This document shows, piece by piece, positions 16,180 to 24,926 of a stretch of 64,000 bases of DNA; the stretch's first letter is position 1; the number at the start of each line of letters is the position of its first letter. Under the pieces are notes generated by a model. It saw only the letters and a list, made by a program, of their open reading frames with translations. It was not told where the DNA came from and searched no databases. Where the stretch lies: the IMG/VR virus record IMGVR_UViG_3300015241_000015, positions 17,926 through 81,925 of that record; one strand, written 5' to 3'. The position numbers were made by a program, and so were the translations under genes. The stretch is from a virus.

Positions 16180-16580
16180 ACGATCAGAGCAAGGACACGG
16201 TGGTGGTGGAATTGACGATCTTGTGTGTGGTCGAGACCATGCACGAAAAGACTGAGGCGCGGGCCAATTCGATCAACTTCTGGCTGAATGAATCGAGTCA
16301 TTGCCTGGACAACGAGATTCGGATGTTGGGCGAGATCCAGGGGCAATGGGACCGGGAGTCTGGTCAGACTAGGATCTACCACCGGGCCGAAGAGAAAACT
16401 GCAAGCAAGCAGAAATGCTTTTGCGTCCAGGCTCAGGCTCGGTACATTCGAGAGGCGACTGCGGAGGACCGGCTGCGGTTGGGGTATGACGCTTGGATCG
16501 CCAGCCATGCGCCCAGAGTACAAACGGCGACGAAGAGGCCGGGTTGGTTCATGCAGTTATTGCAGTGGTGGTTTTCTTGA
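16176..16580 (+). CDS. hypothetical protein, tandem paralogue 2
   Basis: A 134-aa homologue of the preceding gene, overlapping it by ATGA. Conserved REATxxDxxxxGYxAW block. The C-terminus is Trp-rich (WFMQLLQWWF). The duplication suggests a dosage or partner relation; no domain recognised. Confidence 0.8.
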   Translation: MNDQSKDTVVVELTILCVVETMHEKTEARANSINFWLNESSHCLDNEIRMLGEIQGQWDRESGQTRIYHRAEEKTASKQKCFCVQAQARYIREATAEDRLRLGYDAWIASHAPRVQTATKRPGWFMQLLQWWFS

Positions 16581-16637
16581 AGTTTTCACAATTTTACCGT
16601 TGATTGAGAATCTAGAATCGGTCATGATGCACGTATC

Positions 16638-17195
16638 ATGCCTGCGGTAGCAGTTTCGAAACCATCGAAGAGATTCAACGAGCGCGCCGCGGTGCTGTTT
16701 CATTCGCAGGAAAACCGGGCTAAAACCAAATACGACAAGAACAACCGGATCACGCGCAAGGGCTACATTCTGCCCTTTGGGCGTCTAGAATTCATGGCTT
16801 GGTTTCTGGCGCAGTTTGGTGGGCAGGAAGGCAGTGTTCAATATTGCACATATTGCCGACGCCCTATCGACGCTTATTCGTGCGTGGTCGATCACAAGAA
16901 TCCGCTGGGCCGGTGGGGATCTCCTGATCTTGGGAATCTCGAAGTAATTTGTGCGACCTGCAACGACATCAAGGGCCAGTTGACGGCTCAGGAGTTCACC
17001 TACTTTCTGACGCTGATGCTGGACATGAGCATTAAATTCGGGGGACAGGCGGTGACTAACATCACCAGCCGTCTGGAATCGCATACCCGTTTGGCTACCA
17101 GCCTGAGACACCAGATGGGGAAGCGGCGCCGCAATGTGGCGGGGGCAATGGGCATCGGAGCGGCTCCCGCTGCATTGGAAGAAGCCCCTTTTTAG
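16638..17195 (+). CDS. HNH endonuclease
   Basis: A 185-aa protein with CTYCRRPI, then VVDHKNPLGR and NLEVICATCNDIKG: the zinc-stabilised beta-beta-alpha-metal HNH core at about 72-120. It could be a free-standing homing-like nuclease or a phage packaging or defence nuclease. It is not next to the terminase, so a packaging role is unlikely. Confidence 0.85.
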   Translation: MPAVAVSKPSKRFNERAAVLFHSQENRAKTKYDKNNRITRKGYILPFGRLEFMAWFLAQFGGQEGSVQYCTYCRRPIDAYSCVVDHKNPLGRWGSPDLGNLEVICATCNDIKGQLTAQEFTYFLTLMLDMSIKFGGQAVTNITSRLESHTRLATSLRHQMGKRRRNVAGAMGIGAAPAALEEAPF

Positions 17196-17262
17196 ATAGT
17201 TAAGGTTCACACATAACAAGAATCCCCTTGCGTTTACCCCCGTTAATTGCAACTATCCAAGC

Positions 17263-17565
17263 ATGTTCAATCTGAATTTGTTCTTAAAAGCGCTGCGCGA
17301 CGATTTGCAACCGGTGGCGATCGCGGCGGCGGCGATAGAGAGTCTGAATGCCGGGGCTTCCGGTCCGGAGAAGCAGCAGGCGGCGCTGAATCTGTTGGGG
17401 GCGGGGCTAATTTTTACCAATTCGATCAATCCGGGAGCGGCTAACAATGCGGCTTTGATCGCTACGGCGGCGATTCCGTTGATCCAGGAGACGGTTGGTT
17501 TGTTCAACGCTTTGCACCTGTTCCACCATGCCGCAGTTCCACCGGTCCATACACCGGGCGCCTAA
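17263..17565 (+). CDS. hypothetical Ala-rich helical protein
   Basis: A 100-aa Ala/Asn-rich helical protein (PVAIAAAAIESLNAGASG), possibly with weak membrane affinity. No ribosome site is visible before the ATG. Function unknown. Confidence 0.65.
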   Translation: MFNLNLFLKALRDDLQPVAIAAAAIESLNAGASGPEKQQAALNLLGAGLIFTNSINPGAANNAALIATAAIPLIQETVGLFNALHLFHHAAVPPVHTPGA

Positions 17566-17578
17566 AGGGAAGGAGATT

Positions 17579-17785
17579 ATGGCAACCACCACAAAAACCA
17601 AAATCAACTTTGAATTCGCCTACAATGAGAATTGCCCAACCTGCACATTAGAAGGCAGCAATACTCCATTGGGGTTTTCGCTCGATGAAGGCGGGATAGT
17701 CTGTGAGTCGGGGCACCGCTTTGACAGTATGCCAGGGAAGGCATCGGAGCCTGTCCAAGAATCGTTTATAGTTCGACAACCATGA
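17579..17785 (+). CDS. small zinc-ribbon protein
   Basis: A 68-aa protein starting MATTTKTK behind GGAAGGAGATT. CPTC at about 19-22 and a later CESGH give a zinc-ribbon half-site pair. Function unknown. Confidence 0.75.
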   Translation: MATTTKTKINFEFAYNENCPTCTLEGSNTPLGFSLDEGGIVCESGHRFDSMPGKASEPVQESFIVRQP

Positions 17786-17837
17786 AGCCAAGACTATTGC
17801 CCCGGCGCTGCGAGGTGGGAAGGTTGAAGTCTCAGAC

Positions 17838-17996
17838 TTGGAATTGACTCCGGGCGGGGATGCCGGCTTCCGGTTGATCCTGCGGGAGCGGCATCTGAGC
17901 GCGATCAAGGCCGAGGCGGAAATTCAGCGCCAGAGCCCCGAACTCTATTTGCAAGAGTGGCTGGAGTTGGCGCTCGATAACGCCTGGGGGCGATGA
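17838..17996 (+). CDS. small hypothetical protein (TTG start)
   Basis: A coding-like frame ends AEIQRQSPELYLQEWLELAL at 17996, just before the receiver-domain gene. The only usable start is a TTG at 17838 with GGAAGG 14 bp upstream, giving 52 aa. The frame is open further upstream without a normal start, so the gene may be longer or a remnant. Confidence 0.45.
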   Translation: MELTPGGDAGFRLILRERHLSAIKAEAEIQRQSPELYLQEWLELALDNAWGR

Positions 17997-17997
17997 A

Positions 17998-18879
17998 TTG
18001 AGCGAACCGCTGACCAGTAACACCATCACCACCATTGCCACTTTCCTGGGCACGGCGGGAGCAGCTTGGTGGGTGGCGTGGATGAAGTCCAAAAAAGATC
18101 GCCATGAGAAACACTTAACCGAGAAAGCGCGAACGGAGCGGGAGCAGGCGGTCGATACCAAACTCGATCACATCAAGCAGACCACCAACGAAACCCGCCA
18201 ATTGACCAATGGCAGTATGGGGGCGCAACTGAAGGCCACCGCCCGGGCCTTGCGGGCTAATTGCGACACCTTGCAGCAACTCTACGAGCTTACCGGGTCG
18301 AATGAACATCGTGTGGCGCTAGAGACCGCGCAGAGTTTGATGAGTGAAGCCGAGAGCCGCATGGTTGAGCATGAGGTTACGGAACAGAAAATCGAACCGT
18401 CGGAACCCCCGCCGGAGATCACCGCCAGGATGGTTCCTCCGGGTTCGGTCAATGTAGTCATGGTTGAGGACAACGACGGCGATGCGCGGTTGATGCTTGA
18501 AATCCTCAAAAACGGGCGTTTCCCGCAGCGGGTCAGAGTCTTCAGCCGGGGCGACGATGCCTTGGACTTCCTATTCCGGCGCGGCGACTATTTAGCCTAT
18601 CCGGTTCTCGGCAATGTGCAGCTGATTGTTCTGGACTTCGCGGTGCCACGGGTTTCGGGTGTGGATATCCTGAAGCAGATCAAAGGAGATCCGAACTTGA
18701 GGATCATTCCGGTGGTGGTGTTTACCGGGTCGTTATTGCCGACGGATATTGAGGCCAGTTACAGACTAGGGGCTAACGGGTGCATCCAGAAGCCTACTAG
18801 CGGGGCGGATTTCAATCGGGTGGTGGGTTCCATGTTCAACTTTTTCCTGAGCGTGAACCAACTGCACCCGTTGCGATGA
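17998..18879 (+). CDS. membrane-anchored response-regulator receiver protein
   Basis: A 293-aa protein. A hydrophobic segment (about 10-29) leads into a coiled coil (about 33-130), a Pro-rich linker, and a CheY-like receiver of the Rcp1 type (about 150-285). Acidic pair E157-D158, phosphoacceptor D213, T243 and K265 are all present, so it should accept phosphate. There is no output domain and no kinase gene in the window. A TTG start follows the previous gene's TGA. Confidence 0.85.
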   Translation: MSEPLTSNTITTIATFLGTAGAAWWVAWMKSKKDRHEKHLTEKARTEREQAVDTKLDHIKQTTNETRQLTNGSMGAQLKATARALRANCDTLQQLYELTGSNEHRVALETAQSLMSEAESRMVEHEVTEQKIEPSEPPPEITARMVPPGSVNVVMVEDNDGDARLMLEILKNGRFPQRVRVFSRGDDALDFLFRRGDYLAYPVLGNVQLIVLDFAVPRVSGVDILKQIKGDPNLRIIPVVVFTGSLLPTDIEASYRLGANGCIQKPTSGADFNRVVGSMFNFFLSVNQLHPLR

Positions 18880-18950
18880 GGACATGACGAAATCATTAAA
18901 AGAATTACTTGAAGCGTCGTGGCGCCGGGACTTGGTGCTATGCTGGCGGC

Positions 18951-19265
18951 ATGGGTATACATGTTAATTCAGGTGGCATAGACAAGAAGCTAGACAAAAT
19001 TCTAGCCATGCTGACCCAAGTATTGCAGAAAGAGGAACAAATGAGCGCAGCTTTAGATGCTTTAACCGCCCAGGTCGCGGCTACTACTACGGTCGAGCAG
19101 TCGGCCATCACCTTGATTCAAGGAATCGCGGCCCAACTGGCTGCATTGGTCGCCGCTGGAACCGTTACCCCGGCCCAACTTACGGCTCTATCCGATCAAC
19201 TGAACGCTTCCGCCACCGCCTTGAGCGCGGCTGTGGTCGCCAACACTCCCGTTCCCCCGGCATAA
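18951..19265 (+). CDS. coiled-coil small phage protein
   Basis: A 104-aa protein with an N-terminal coiled coil (KKLDKILAMLTQVLQKEEQ) and an Ala/Thr-rich C-half. The family recurs in phages of soil bacteria. A TATGCT hexamer just 6 bp before the ATG hints at a leaderless mRNA; an internal ATG at 19041 with AGAGG is the alternative start. Confidence 0.7.
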   Translation: MGIHVNSGGIDKKLDKILAMLTQVLQKEEQMSAALDALTAQVAATTTVEQSAITLIQGIAAQLAALVAAGTVTPAQLTALSDQLNASATALSAAVVANTPVPPA

Positions 19266-19560
19266 CACCCCTTGGCAGGGGGCGCGCATCTGCTTTCAAC
19301 GCGCATGTAACTTCGGTCACCTACGGAAAATCCCCTCCAGCGCCGAAGAGTTCATTGTGGGAGTTGGAATATCTTGAAAATACGCGACGAAGGAATGGCT
19401 CCTTTTCAACTCCCTGCAATTTATTTATCCCTTTTTATAGATTTGCCGATTGAATAAGCGCCAGCAGTTATTTTCAAGGGAACTGTAGAACTCATAATTC
19501 CTCCGGTTTTCTTGATCATACGGGGGCTGCTGGCGCCTTTCTTTCCCCTTCGGTAGCGAT
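19266..19560 (+). other. intergenic region with long-range inverted repeat
   Basis: No gene seen. A perfect 10-bp inverted repeat, GCGCCAGCAG at 19458-19467 and CTGCTGGCGC at 19527-19536, encloses 59 nt, then CTTTCTTTCCCC. It ends 24 bp before the next ATG, which lacks a ribosome site. A structured leader or small RNA is possible. Confidence 0.45.
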
Positions 19561-20238
19561 ATGACAAAATCCCGGCGCTTAACGCCCGACAATTCGCTGT
19601 GGGTCATGGCTGGCAATGCCGGAGACACGGGCGGCCCTTCCCCGGTCAATCCGGTGGGCACGATTCAAATGTTGCCCTCCGGTGACAGTCTGGTAGTCAA
19701 CTACCATCCCGGCGGCCCATTCAATAATGCCTATGTCTACCAGAAGCTTCTCGATGGGCCTGCGGTCCAGGGGTTAACGAATTTCACCCAGACAATCACC
19801 TGGAAGATCCCGGGAACGGTGAACCTGTTACGGGTTCAGGCTCTCGAATTTGAAATGCAGTTGGTCCTGAATGGCGGGATCTATAACATGGCTCACCAGT
19901 GGCTACTGGCGCCGGAAGGGGCGACACTGACCAACACCTGGCGGGTGTTCGATTACCCGTCCAAGACTTGGCATGAGGTTCTGTCCATGCCGATTAGCCT
20001 GTTGCCGAACGTGCTGCATACCTTCGTTGCCGATCACAGCGTGGACCCGGTCGCGCAAACGGTGCATCACAATTCGATCACGATTGACGGGGTTCCGTAT
20101 CCAATCTCGTTTACCCAGCCGGTGACCCCCAACGTGTATCCGGGCGTCTCCGGTCTGAACATCGCGTTTCAACTCGACTCGAACAGCCTGGGCCAGCAGA
20201 TCTATGCCATCGTGCAAACCGGGGCTCAGGTGAGTTAG
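19561..20238 (+). CDS. hypothetical protein, beta-rich
   Basis: A 225-aa protein predicted to be mainly beta strand with many aromatic residues (MAHQWLLAPEG, RVFDYPSKTWHEV). It reads like a lectin or jelly-roll module but has no signal peptide. Terminated region follows. Function unknown. Confidence 0.75.
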   Translation: MTKSRRLTPDNSLWVMAGNAGDTGGPSPVNPVGTIQMLPSGDSLVVNYHPGGPFNNAYVYQKLLDGPAVQGLTNFTQTITWKIPGTVNLLRVQALEFEMQLVLNGGIYNMAHQWLLAPEGATLTNTWRVFDYPSKTWHEVLSMPISLLPNVLHTFVADHSVDPVAQTVHHNSITIDGVPYPISFTQPVTPNVYPGVSGLNIAFQLDSNSLGQQIYAIVQTGAQVS

Positions 20239-20244
20239 GGCAAT

Positions 20245-20272
20245 AAAAAAGGCCGCTCATAGTAGGCGGCCT
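20245..20272 (-). terminator. terminator of the leftward 20-27 kb operon
   Basis: On the minus strand: AGGCCGC, a 9-nt loop, GCGGCCT, then six T. The A tract at 20245-20250 marks the end. It separates convergent genes. Confidence 0.85.
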
Positions 20273-20294
20273 CGGTGGATCTTTCGGAAAGCGT

Positions 20295-20474
20295 TCACTT
20301 ATCGAAGTAGAGGCCCAATTCCCCGCCCATTGGCCGGCTAGTCCACAGGAAGAACAGGAATTGCCCAAAGCCCCAGGCGGCGGGCTGCCAGCGGCCCTGG
20401 CTCATGGCCAGAGCGAAATAGGGAGAGGCTAAGAGACCAGAGAAAGCGATTCGTTTGGGAACGGATAGGCTCAT
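20295..20474 (-). CDS. small membrane protein
   Basis: A 59-aa hydrophobic protein (MSLSVPKRIAF start) with one or two membrane segments. The start overlaps the upstream stop by ATGA. Last gene before the terminator. Function unknown. Confidence 0.65.
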   Translation of the reverse strand: MSLSVPKRIAFSGLLASPYFALAMSQGRWQPAAWGFGQFLFFLWTSRPMGGELGLYFDK

Positions 20475-20653
20475 GGCTTCACCGTCTCGTCTTCGTTGTC
20501 TATGGCATCTTCGTCATGTATGGTTAGTGTCCATCCATTCTTGGTCCACTCCGGCCCCTCCAGAGTTACGGCGGAGTCATTCACGTATTCGGCGCCTTCA
20601 CGGAAGGCAGCGGCTTCAAGTTTGCTTTCAAAGTATTTCTTTGTGGCGGTCAT
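20471..20653 (-). CDS. small hypothetical protein, tandem paralogue
   Basis: A 60-aa protein with VTLEGPEWTKNGWTLTIHDED, paralogous to ITVEGPELTADGWTLTIHKQD in the next gene upstream. ATGA overlaps on both sides. The shared strand-rich core suggests a small beta domain. Function unknown. Confidence 0.75.
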   Translation of the reverse strand: MTATKKYFESKLEAAAFREGAEYVNDSAVTLEGPEWTKNGWTLTIHDEDAIDNEDETVKP

Positions 20654-20901
20654 GGCTTGTCCGTCCCGTCTTGTTTGTGAATGGTCAGGGTCCAACCATC
20701 CGCCGTGAGTTCCGGCCCTTCCACGGTGATGCTGGAGTTGCGAAGGTTTTCAAGCCCGCACTGGACGCGCAGGTAGTCTATCCCGCCCCGGAATGCGTCG
20801 GCCTCGTCCTTGTTTTGAAAGTGGATTTGCTCAGCCCCTGAAAAGGCCAAGTCTAGTCGGGCTTCCATTTCATTTTCGGTCAATTTTCTGGTGGTGGTCA
20901 T
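20650..20901 (-). CDS. small hypothetical protein, tandem paralogue
   Basis: An 83-aa longer copy of the preceding gene family: N-terminal helix with a FQNKDEADAFRGG segment matching FESKLEAAAFREG in its partner, then the GWTLTIH core. Arose by tandem duplication. Confidence 0.75.
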   Translation of the reverse strand: MTTTRKLTENEMEARLDLAFSGAEQIHFQNKDEADAFRGGIDYLRVQCGLENLRNSSITVEGPELTADGWTLTIHKQDGTDKP

Positions 20902-20958
20902 GGTCTGATTACTACTCCTCGGGTCTGATTTATTCCTGTTCCTTGGTTGCTCCCTGGC

Positions 20959-21264
20959 TCATGGTTTCTCTTCGGCGGCCTTCCGCCCTTGTTCGGCTTC
21001 AAACTCTGCTTGGTCCCGGCATTCGATCGAACAAAAACAAATCCTGGGCATTCGGTCTGAGTCGGTGCGGCAGTACATGCAGAAGCTCTTGCCGCAATCG
21101 CAGGCATACCCCGCTGGGCGGCCGCAAGAGCAAAGGCCCAAAGCCGCGTATTGCTCCCGGATGAATGTTTCGGTGGCGCCCAGGCCGTTGACGGCGATCC
21201 GGCCCGCGAATGCCTGTTGATCGAGCCAGGATGCCCCCTGGACGCCTTTCTTCTTGTTGCTCAT
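20959..21264 (-). CDS. zinc-finger hypothetical protein
   Basis: A 101-aa protein with CSCGRPAGYACDCGKSFCMYCRTD and a later CFCSIEC: eight or more cysteines in ribbon-like spacing, probably two zinc sites. The N-terminus is basic, the C-terminus acidic. A regulator is possible. Not further recognised. Confidence 0.75.
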   Translation of the reverse strand: MSNKKKGVQGASWLDQQAFAGRIAVNGLGATETFIREQYAALGLCSCGRPAGYACDCGKSFCMYCRTDSDRMPRICFCSIECRDQAEFEAEQGRKAAEEKP

Positions 21265-21274
21265 ACTGATACCT

Positions 21275-21493
21275 CTAAATCTTTATTGCGCTCATTCTGA
21301 TTTCGTCGGCTTCGGGTCCAAATTCCGGGTAGAATTCTTCGTGCGCGGTCCCGTAAGTTGTTCCAGGTCTCACCCATAGATCGACAATGATTTTTGATGC
21401 CTCGGTCACCTGCATAAGCCCCTCGGGTGTGGTTTTGTAGATCAATAGATCTGGTAGCGCGAGCAAGGCCCGGGCGAGTTCGTGAGAGGTCAT
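21275..21493 (-). CDS. hypothetical protein
   Basis: A 72-aa protein starting MTSHELARALLALPD; ATGA overlap with the upstream gene fixes the start. Helix then strand-rich. ExxELAxxLLxLPD N-termini recur in small phage and plasmid proteins. Function unknown. Confidence 0.75.
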   Translation of the reverse strand: MTSHELARALLALPDLLIYKTTPEGLMQVTEASKIIVDLWVRPGTTYGTAHEEFYPEFGPEADEIRMSAIKI

Positions 21494-21888
21494 ATTGCCT
21501 CGCAGACAAAATGCGTTGGATCGCCAGTCGCCCAGGCGCTCAAATCCTCGACAAGTTGGTTCGAGCGCGAGAACCCGCACCCGTTGACGTAAAACGAGCC
21601 GCCTACGCGATTGTCCTCGTCCACAGACCCGCAGGCATGGCTACCAGATTTTTTGTTGAATTCGGTTTGCTCAACACCGTGTAAGCGAATCCAGAGCGGG
21701 CGCATCACGGCCAAATCCCACGCCTTGCAATGTTGCGTTACGTTGGCGTTCATGTTCAAGGCGCCGTTCGATTGATACTCCAGGTAAAACACGTCAAACA
21801 CTTGACGCATACCGGAACGGGTGACCTTGCGTGAGACAAGGAATAACTTGGTGGCTCTGGGAAGTGCTGCAATCTCTAGCTTGTTCAT
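21490..21888 (-). CDS. hypothetical protein
   Basis: A 132-aa protein starting MNKLEI behind GGAG. It has a C-terminal VNGCGFSRSNQLVEDLSAW block ending near the stop. Family not identified. Confidence 0.75.
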   Translation of the reverse strand: MNKLEIAALPRATKLFLVSRKVTRSGMRQVFDVFYLEYQSNGALNMNANVTQHCKAWDLAVMRPLWIRLHGVEQTEFNKKSGSHACGSVDEDNRVGGSFYVNGCGFSRSNQLVEDLSAWATGDPTHFVCEAI

Positions 21889-21947
21889 ATGGTCTCCTCG
21901 CCGTGTGGCGGACTCATGGTTTGTTTGCGCTGAATTGCGCCGTGCGT

Positions 21948-22103
21948 TTAGGCTCGCCAAGAATCTGCGCGGCTGTCGTTTACATATAGATCAATTGGAT
22001 AGTGGACCGTCCTTCGCGTGCCACACCACAAATAACTAAAAGGCCCGTCGGCAATTTCCCTTGCGAACCATCTTAGCTTGTAAAACTCTGTGAAGTTCTT
22101 CAT
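21948..22103 (-). CDS. small hypothetical protein
   Basis: A 51-aa protein starting MKNFTEFYKLRWF behind AGGGGGCACA. Aromatic- and Arg-rich. The start, ribosome site and fit in the operon support it despite its size. Function unknown. Confidence 0.65.
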   Translation of the reverse strand: MKNFTEFYKLRWFAREIADGPFSYLWCGTRRTVHYPIDLYVNDSRADSWRA

Positions 22104-22129
22104 TGTGCCCCCTGGCCCGGACTGGTTGT

Positions 22130-22423
22130 TTACTCGGTTGAATCGCTTTCGAGCCGCTTCAATAGCATTCCCATATGTTCGTGTTGTAGTTCAGCGGCGC
22201 GCAAGAGTCGAGCCGTACCTAATGCGATGTCATTGGTAAACACGCCCAGATCGGCTATTTGTTTGCTTACATCGGCGATCTGTTTGCTCACCGTCGCAAT
22301 CTGACGGTTATTCTGTGAGATGTGCTCATCCTGTTTGACAGCCTCTTGTTCGCGCTTAAGGGCTAACTCTAGCAAGTGCTGGATCGAATTTTCGATTGCT
22401 TTCATGCGGTCTTCAAAATCCAT
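22130..22423 (-). CDS. coiled-coil protein
   Basis: A 97-aa long amphipathic helix (IATVSKQIADVSKQIADLG), resembling the coiled-coil genes at 31.2-31.6 kb. Start MDFEDRM follows ACCAAAGGGG, a variant of the start-associated sequence in this operon. Probably an oligomer-forming accessory protein. Confidence 0.7.
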   Translation of the reverse strand: MDFEDRMKAIENSIQHLLELALKREQEAVKQDEHISQNNRQIATVSKQIADVSKQIADLGVFTNDIALGTARLLRAAELQHEHMGMLLKRLESDSTE

Positions 22424-22499
22424 GCCTGCCCCTTTGGTTGCGGTTGATTGTGTCGATCCTACTTGAATCACAAATTAAATTGCAAGCGTCTAGAAGTTA

Positions 22500-23231
22500 C
22501 TAAAGCCGAACCTCGATGTCTAAACAAAACGGCCCGTGCTTGATTTTCAGCGTGGCCAAGTACATCTTCGGCGCCACGGTCGCCGGCCCAGGCTCATGCA
22601 GTAAACACGGTTCCACCATCAAGAATTCTACGGTGTACTTGAGATCACTTAACCGCGTCTGCAATCGCTTCCAGCGGGCGTATACCTCCGGTGGTAGCAC
22701 GGGCACGGCGGTCTTGCTACAAGTGTGCTCACGGTCCTTGCAGAGCCTATAGACGGGCTTTTCTAAGCCGTGTGCCTTGTAGACTTCGGCGGCTATCTCG
22801 CTCACTACGGCCCAGCGCGGGAGCAACCCTTCGGCGGCCTGTTGTTTCATTTCCGGCGAGCCGTGTTGTTTCACCCAAGCGTCAATAGCCTGATTTTTTT
22901 CTACTTCGGCCGCGGCCCGTGATTGATCGCGGGCTTGCACCTTGGCAAGCTGGCCGATGATGTCTTCTTGAATGTCTGGAGCTTCCATTTCTCCTTCGGC
23001 ATTCTGGTTCCAGCCAATCTTGAACAGTTCGCGCCGGTATTTCTTGCAAAGATCGATGAACAAATTCCCTTCGGCGTCAACTTGGCAAAGATCGACCTGG
23101 CCGACGGTGATTTCCTGTACCAGCGTCTGCTTGCGAGCTACGGGCGTTAGGCGATTGGCCATGGCGGCCCGCTGGGCGGCGGGACTCAACAGGTACGTAA
23201 TCGAGACTGTGAGCGTTGCGGTCTGCGTCAT
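22500..23231 (-). CDS. hypothetical protein
   Basis: A 243-aa protein, the largest in this operon. Internal helical part (AKVQARDQSRAAAEVEKNQ) and a strand-rich C-terminus; no catalytic motif recognised. Start behind CGAAGGGAAAC. Confidence 0.75.
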   Translation of the reverse strand: MTQTATLTVSITYLLSPAAQRAAMANRLTPVARKQTLVQEITVGQVDLCQVDAEGNLFIDLCKKYRRELFKIGWNQNAEGEMEAPDIQEDIIGQLAKVQARDQSRAAAEVEKNQAIDAWVKQHGSPEMKQQAAEGLLPRWAVVSEIAAEVYKAHGLEKPVYRLCKDREHTCSKTAVPVLPPEVYARWKRLQTRLSDLKYTVEFLMVEPCLLHEPGPATVAPKMYLATLKIKHGPFCLDIEVRL

Positions 23232-23296
23232 TTCGTTTCCCTTCGGCGTTTCTTAGTCTGCGGAAACCCTGTGGGAGAGTCCAGGGCTTGGACAGG

Positions 23297-23776
23297 CTAA
23301 GCAACGTCCTTTACTTCGCGGCAATATTCGACACTGGTATACCCTTGTGAGCACCCCGGCCCAGTTGCCCAGGTGTCGGTTATCTGTTTGAGGCCGCATC
23401 GGGTGCAGACTTCGGTTACGATTACCCCGCCGCCGTTACCCCTTGCTCCGCCGATCTGCTTATAATCGTGTTCATCTTCGGTCGCTGTATCGCCATCCAG
23501 TTCATACTGGCACATTGGTTCCTCTGGGACCAGGGTCACGGAAACGCTCACAGCTTCGCCGATATAGTCTGATTCGTCGATTTGTTCGGCGCCGTGTCCC
23601 TTGGCGGCCGCGTAAGCCGCTTCGCTCACCTCCCGATAGCTCGCGTCTATCCATTGCGTTTTTGTTCGCTGGCCGTAGTCTCCTTCGTTGACCCATGACT
23701 CTAACGCGATCTTCGGTTGATCGGTGGCCATAAGGTCGCAGCCGCCGCATTCTTCTCGGAATTGGTAATAGTTCAT
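23297..23776 (-). CDS. hypothetical protein with C-terminal zinc site
   Basis: A 159-aa protein, start MNYYQF behind ACCGAAGGAG. An EECGGCD pair near the N-terminus and CTRCGLKQITDTWATGP near the C-terminus. The stop codon lies within a compound stem-loop. Function unknown. Confidence 0.75.
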   Translation of the reverse strand: MNYYQFREECGGCDLMATDQPKIALESWVNEGDYGQRTKTQWIDASYREVSEAAYAAAKGHGAEQIDESDYIGEAVSVSVTLVPEEPMCQYELDGDTATEDEHDYKQIGGARGNGGGVIVTEVCTRCGLKQITDTWATGPGCSQGYTSVEYCREVKDVA

Positions 23777-23843
23777 TGGTTGATTCTCCTTCGGTAATTC
23801 TCCCGCTCCAGCGCATCGGGGGTCATGCGCTCTGACTGGAAAA

Positions 23844-24080
23844 TTAGCTAATGTTGCAATGCAGGTTGTAGTTAGCGGCCGTTGCACGAAACCCGGCGAC
23901 TAAATCGCGCCATGCTCCCTCTATGACTCTCACGCATCCCTCATGATCGGTAAATTGCCATCCGTGCATCTTGCGCGGGCGTTTGCCTAATGTCACGTTG
24001 TAACCTTCGGTCTTCTCTACGCTCCAGTGGTAGACCTTCCCATTGTCTGTGCTTGTCATTCTGATTTTCATTGCTTTCAT
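23844..24080 (-). CDS. small hypothetical protein
   Basis: A 78-aa basic protein, start MKAMKIRM behind ACCGAAGGGGGAG. Strand-rich with WSVEKTEGYNVTL. Function unknown. Confidence 0.7.
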   Translation of the reverse strand: MKAMKIRMTSTDNGKVYHWSVEKTEGYNVTLGKRPRKMHGWQFTDHEGCVRVIEGAWRDLVAGFRATAANYNLHCNIS

Positions 24081-24120
24081 TTCTCCCCCTTCGGTTTCGG
24101 ATTCGGCGGCGGGCGCCGGT

Positions 24121-24306
24121 TTAGATATCCTGAAATTCAAACTTCCAACCGTTCAGTTTGATGAACCCCTGCCGCTCTGTATCCCAAGCCCTGAAGCGCG
24201 AGGTTAAATCCGTGTCCGGTTTGATTAGCAGGAATAACTGCAAGTCCATATACTCTGCGATCATTTCCCGCGTGTACCCTTCGAGTACTGCTATGTTGTC
24301 GCTCAC
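24121..24306 (-). CDS. small hypothetical protein
   Basis: A 61-aa protein with a GTG start overlapping the upstream stop (GTGA). Contains YTREMIAEYMDLQLFL. Function unknown. Confidence 0.65.
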   Translation of the reverse strand: MSDNIAVLEGYTREMIAEYMDLQLFLLIKPDTDLTSRFRAWDTERQGFIKLNGWKFEFQDI

Positions 24307-24884
24307 GGTTGCACCTCCGGTTCTTCGGTTTCCGTAGGATCGCCGGTCAAGATCAATACGATATCCAATTCTTTGAGAAGCTCAGGCGTCAAACGGTCTA
24401 ATGAGTCTCCGTTTAAATCCTTGGAATAGATGCCATGGTTCAAAACGTCCCTGCTATTAGGACCGTTGTTTCGAAAGCCGAACCCCTCTTGAAACAATTC
24501 GTTATCCATCCATGCTTCGGGGTCTGGAGTGTCTATCGTCTCCCAGCGAACGAACGTGTGCTTTAGTATGCCCTCCGGGTAATCCTCCGGATACTTCGCC
24601 GGTCGCTCGCCAAAGCCATCTTGCACAATCTTGATATGCTCCCGTTTGAATCCGTAAGTCTTGATAATCTCTTCGATCGTTTCATCGGCCTCTGGGAAAA
24701 ACTCGTCCTCACAAATGGAATAAGCGTCCTCCCAAGTGCGAGCGCGAACGATACCGTTTATCCCAATGCTGTTACGGGAAATCCAAAGGGGCCCAAAGCC
24801 ATCGTCATACGTTTGGATCTTGTACCCGGAGCTATAGGTCGCTCCAGTGAATTCTTGTTCGTCTGTGATTAGTACTGTGGTCAT
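24303..24884 (-). CDS. conserved hypothetical protein
   Basis: A 193-aa acidic protein (pI clearly low). Contains RTWEDAYSICEDEFFPEADETIEE, a segment I associate with a conserved phage and plasmid family of unknown role. High acidity could mean DNA mimicry, but that is speculation. Start behind ACCGAAGGGAC. Confidence 0.75.
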   Translation of the reverse strand: MTTVLITDEQEFTGATYSSGYKIQTYDDGFGPLWISRNSIGINGIVRARTWEDAYSICEDEFFPEADETIEEIIKTYGFKREHIKIVQDGFGERPAKYPEDYPEGILKHTFVRWETIDTPDPEAWMDNELFQEGFGFRNNGPNSRDVLNHGIYSKDLNGDSLDRLTPELLKELDIVLILTGDPTETEEPEVQP

Positions 24885-24926
24885 GTTCTTTGTCCCTTCG
24901 GTTTGGATTCAATGGGGGAGGTGGTT

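Noticed and set aside
19316-19327. GGTCACCTACGG, similar to the array repeat
   Set aside because: A single copy with an inserted base far from the locus; chance similarity is likely.
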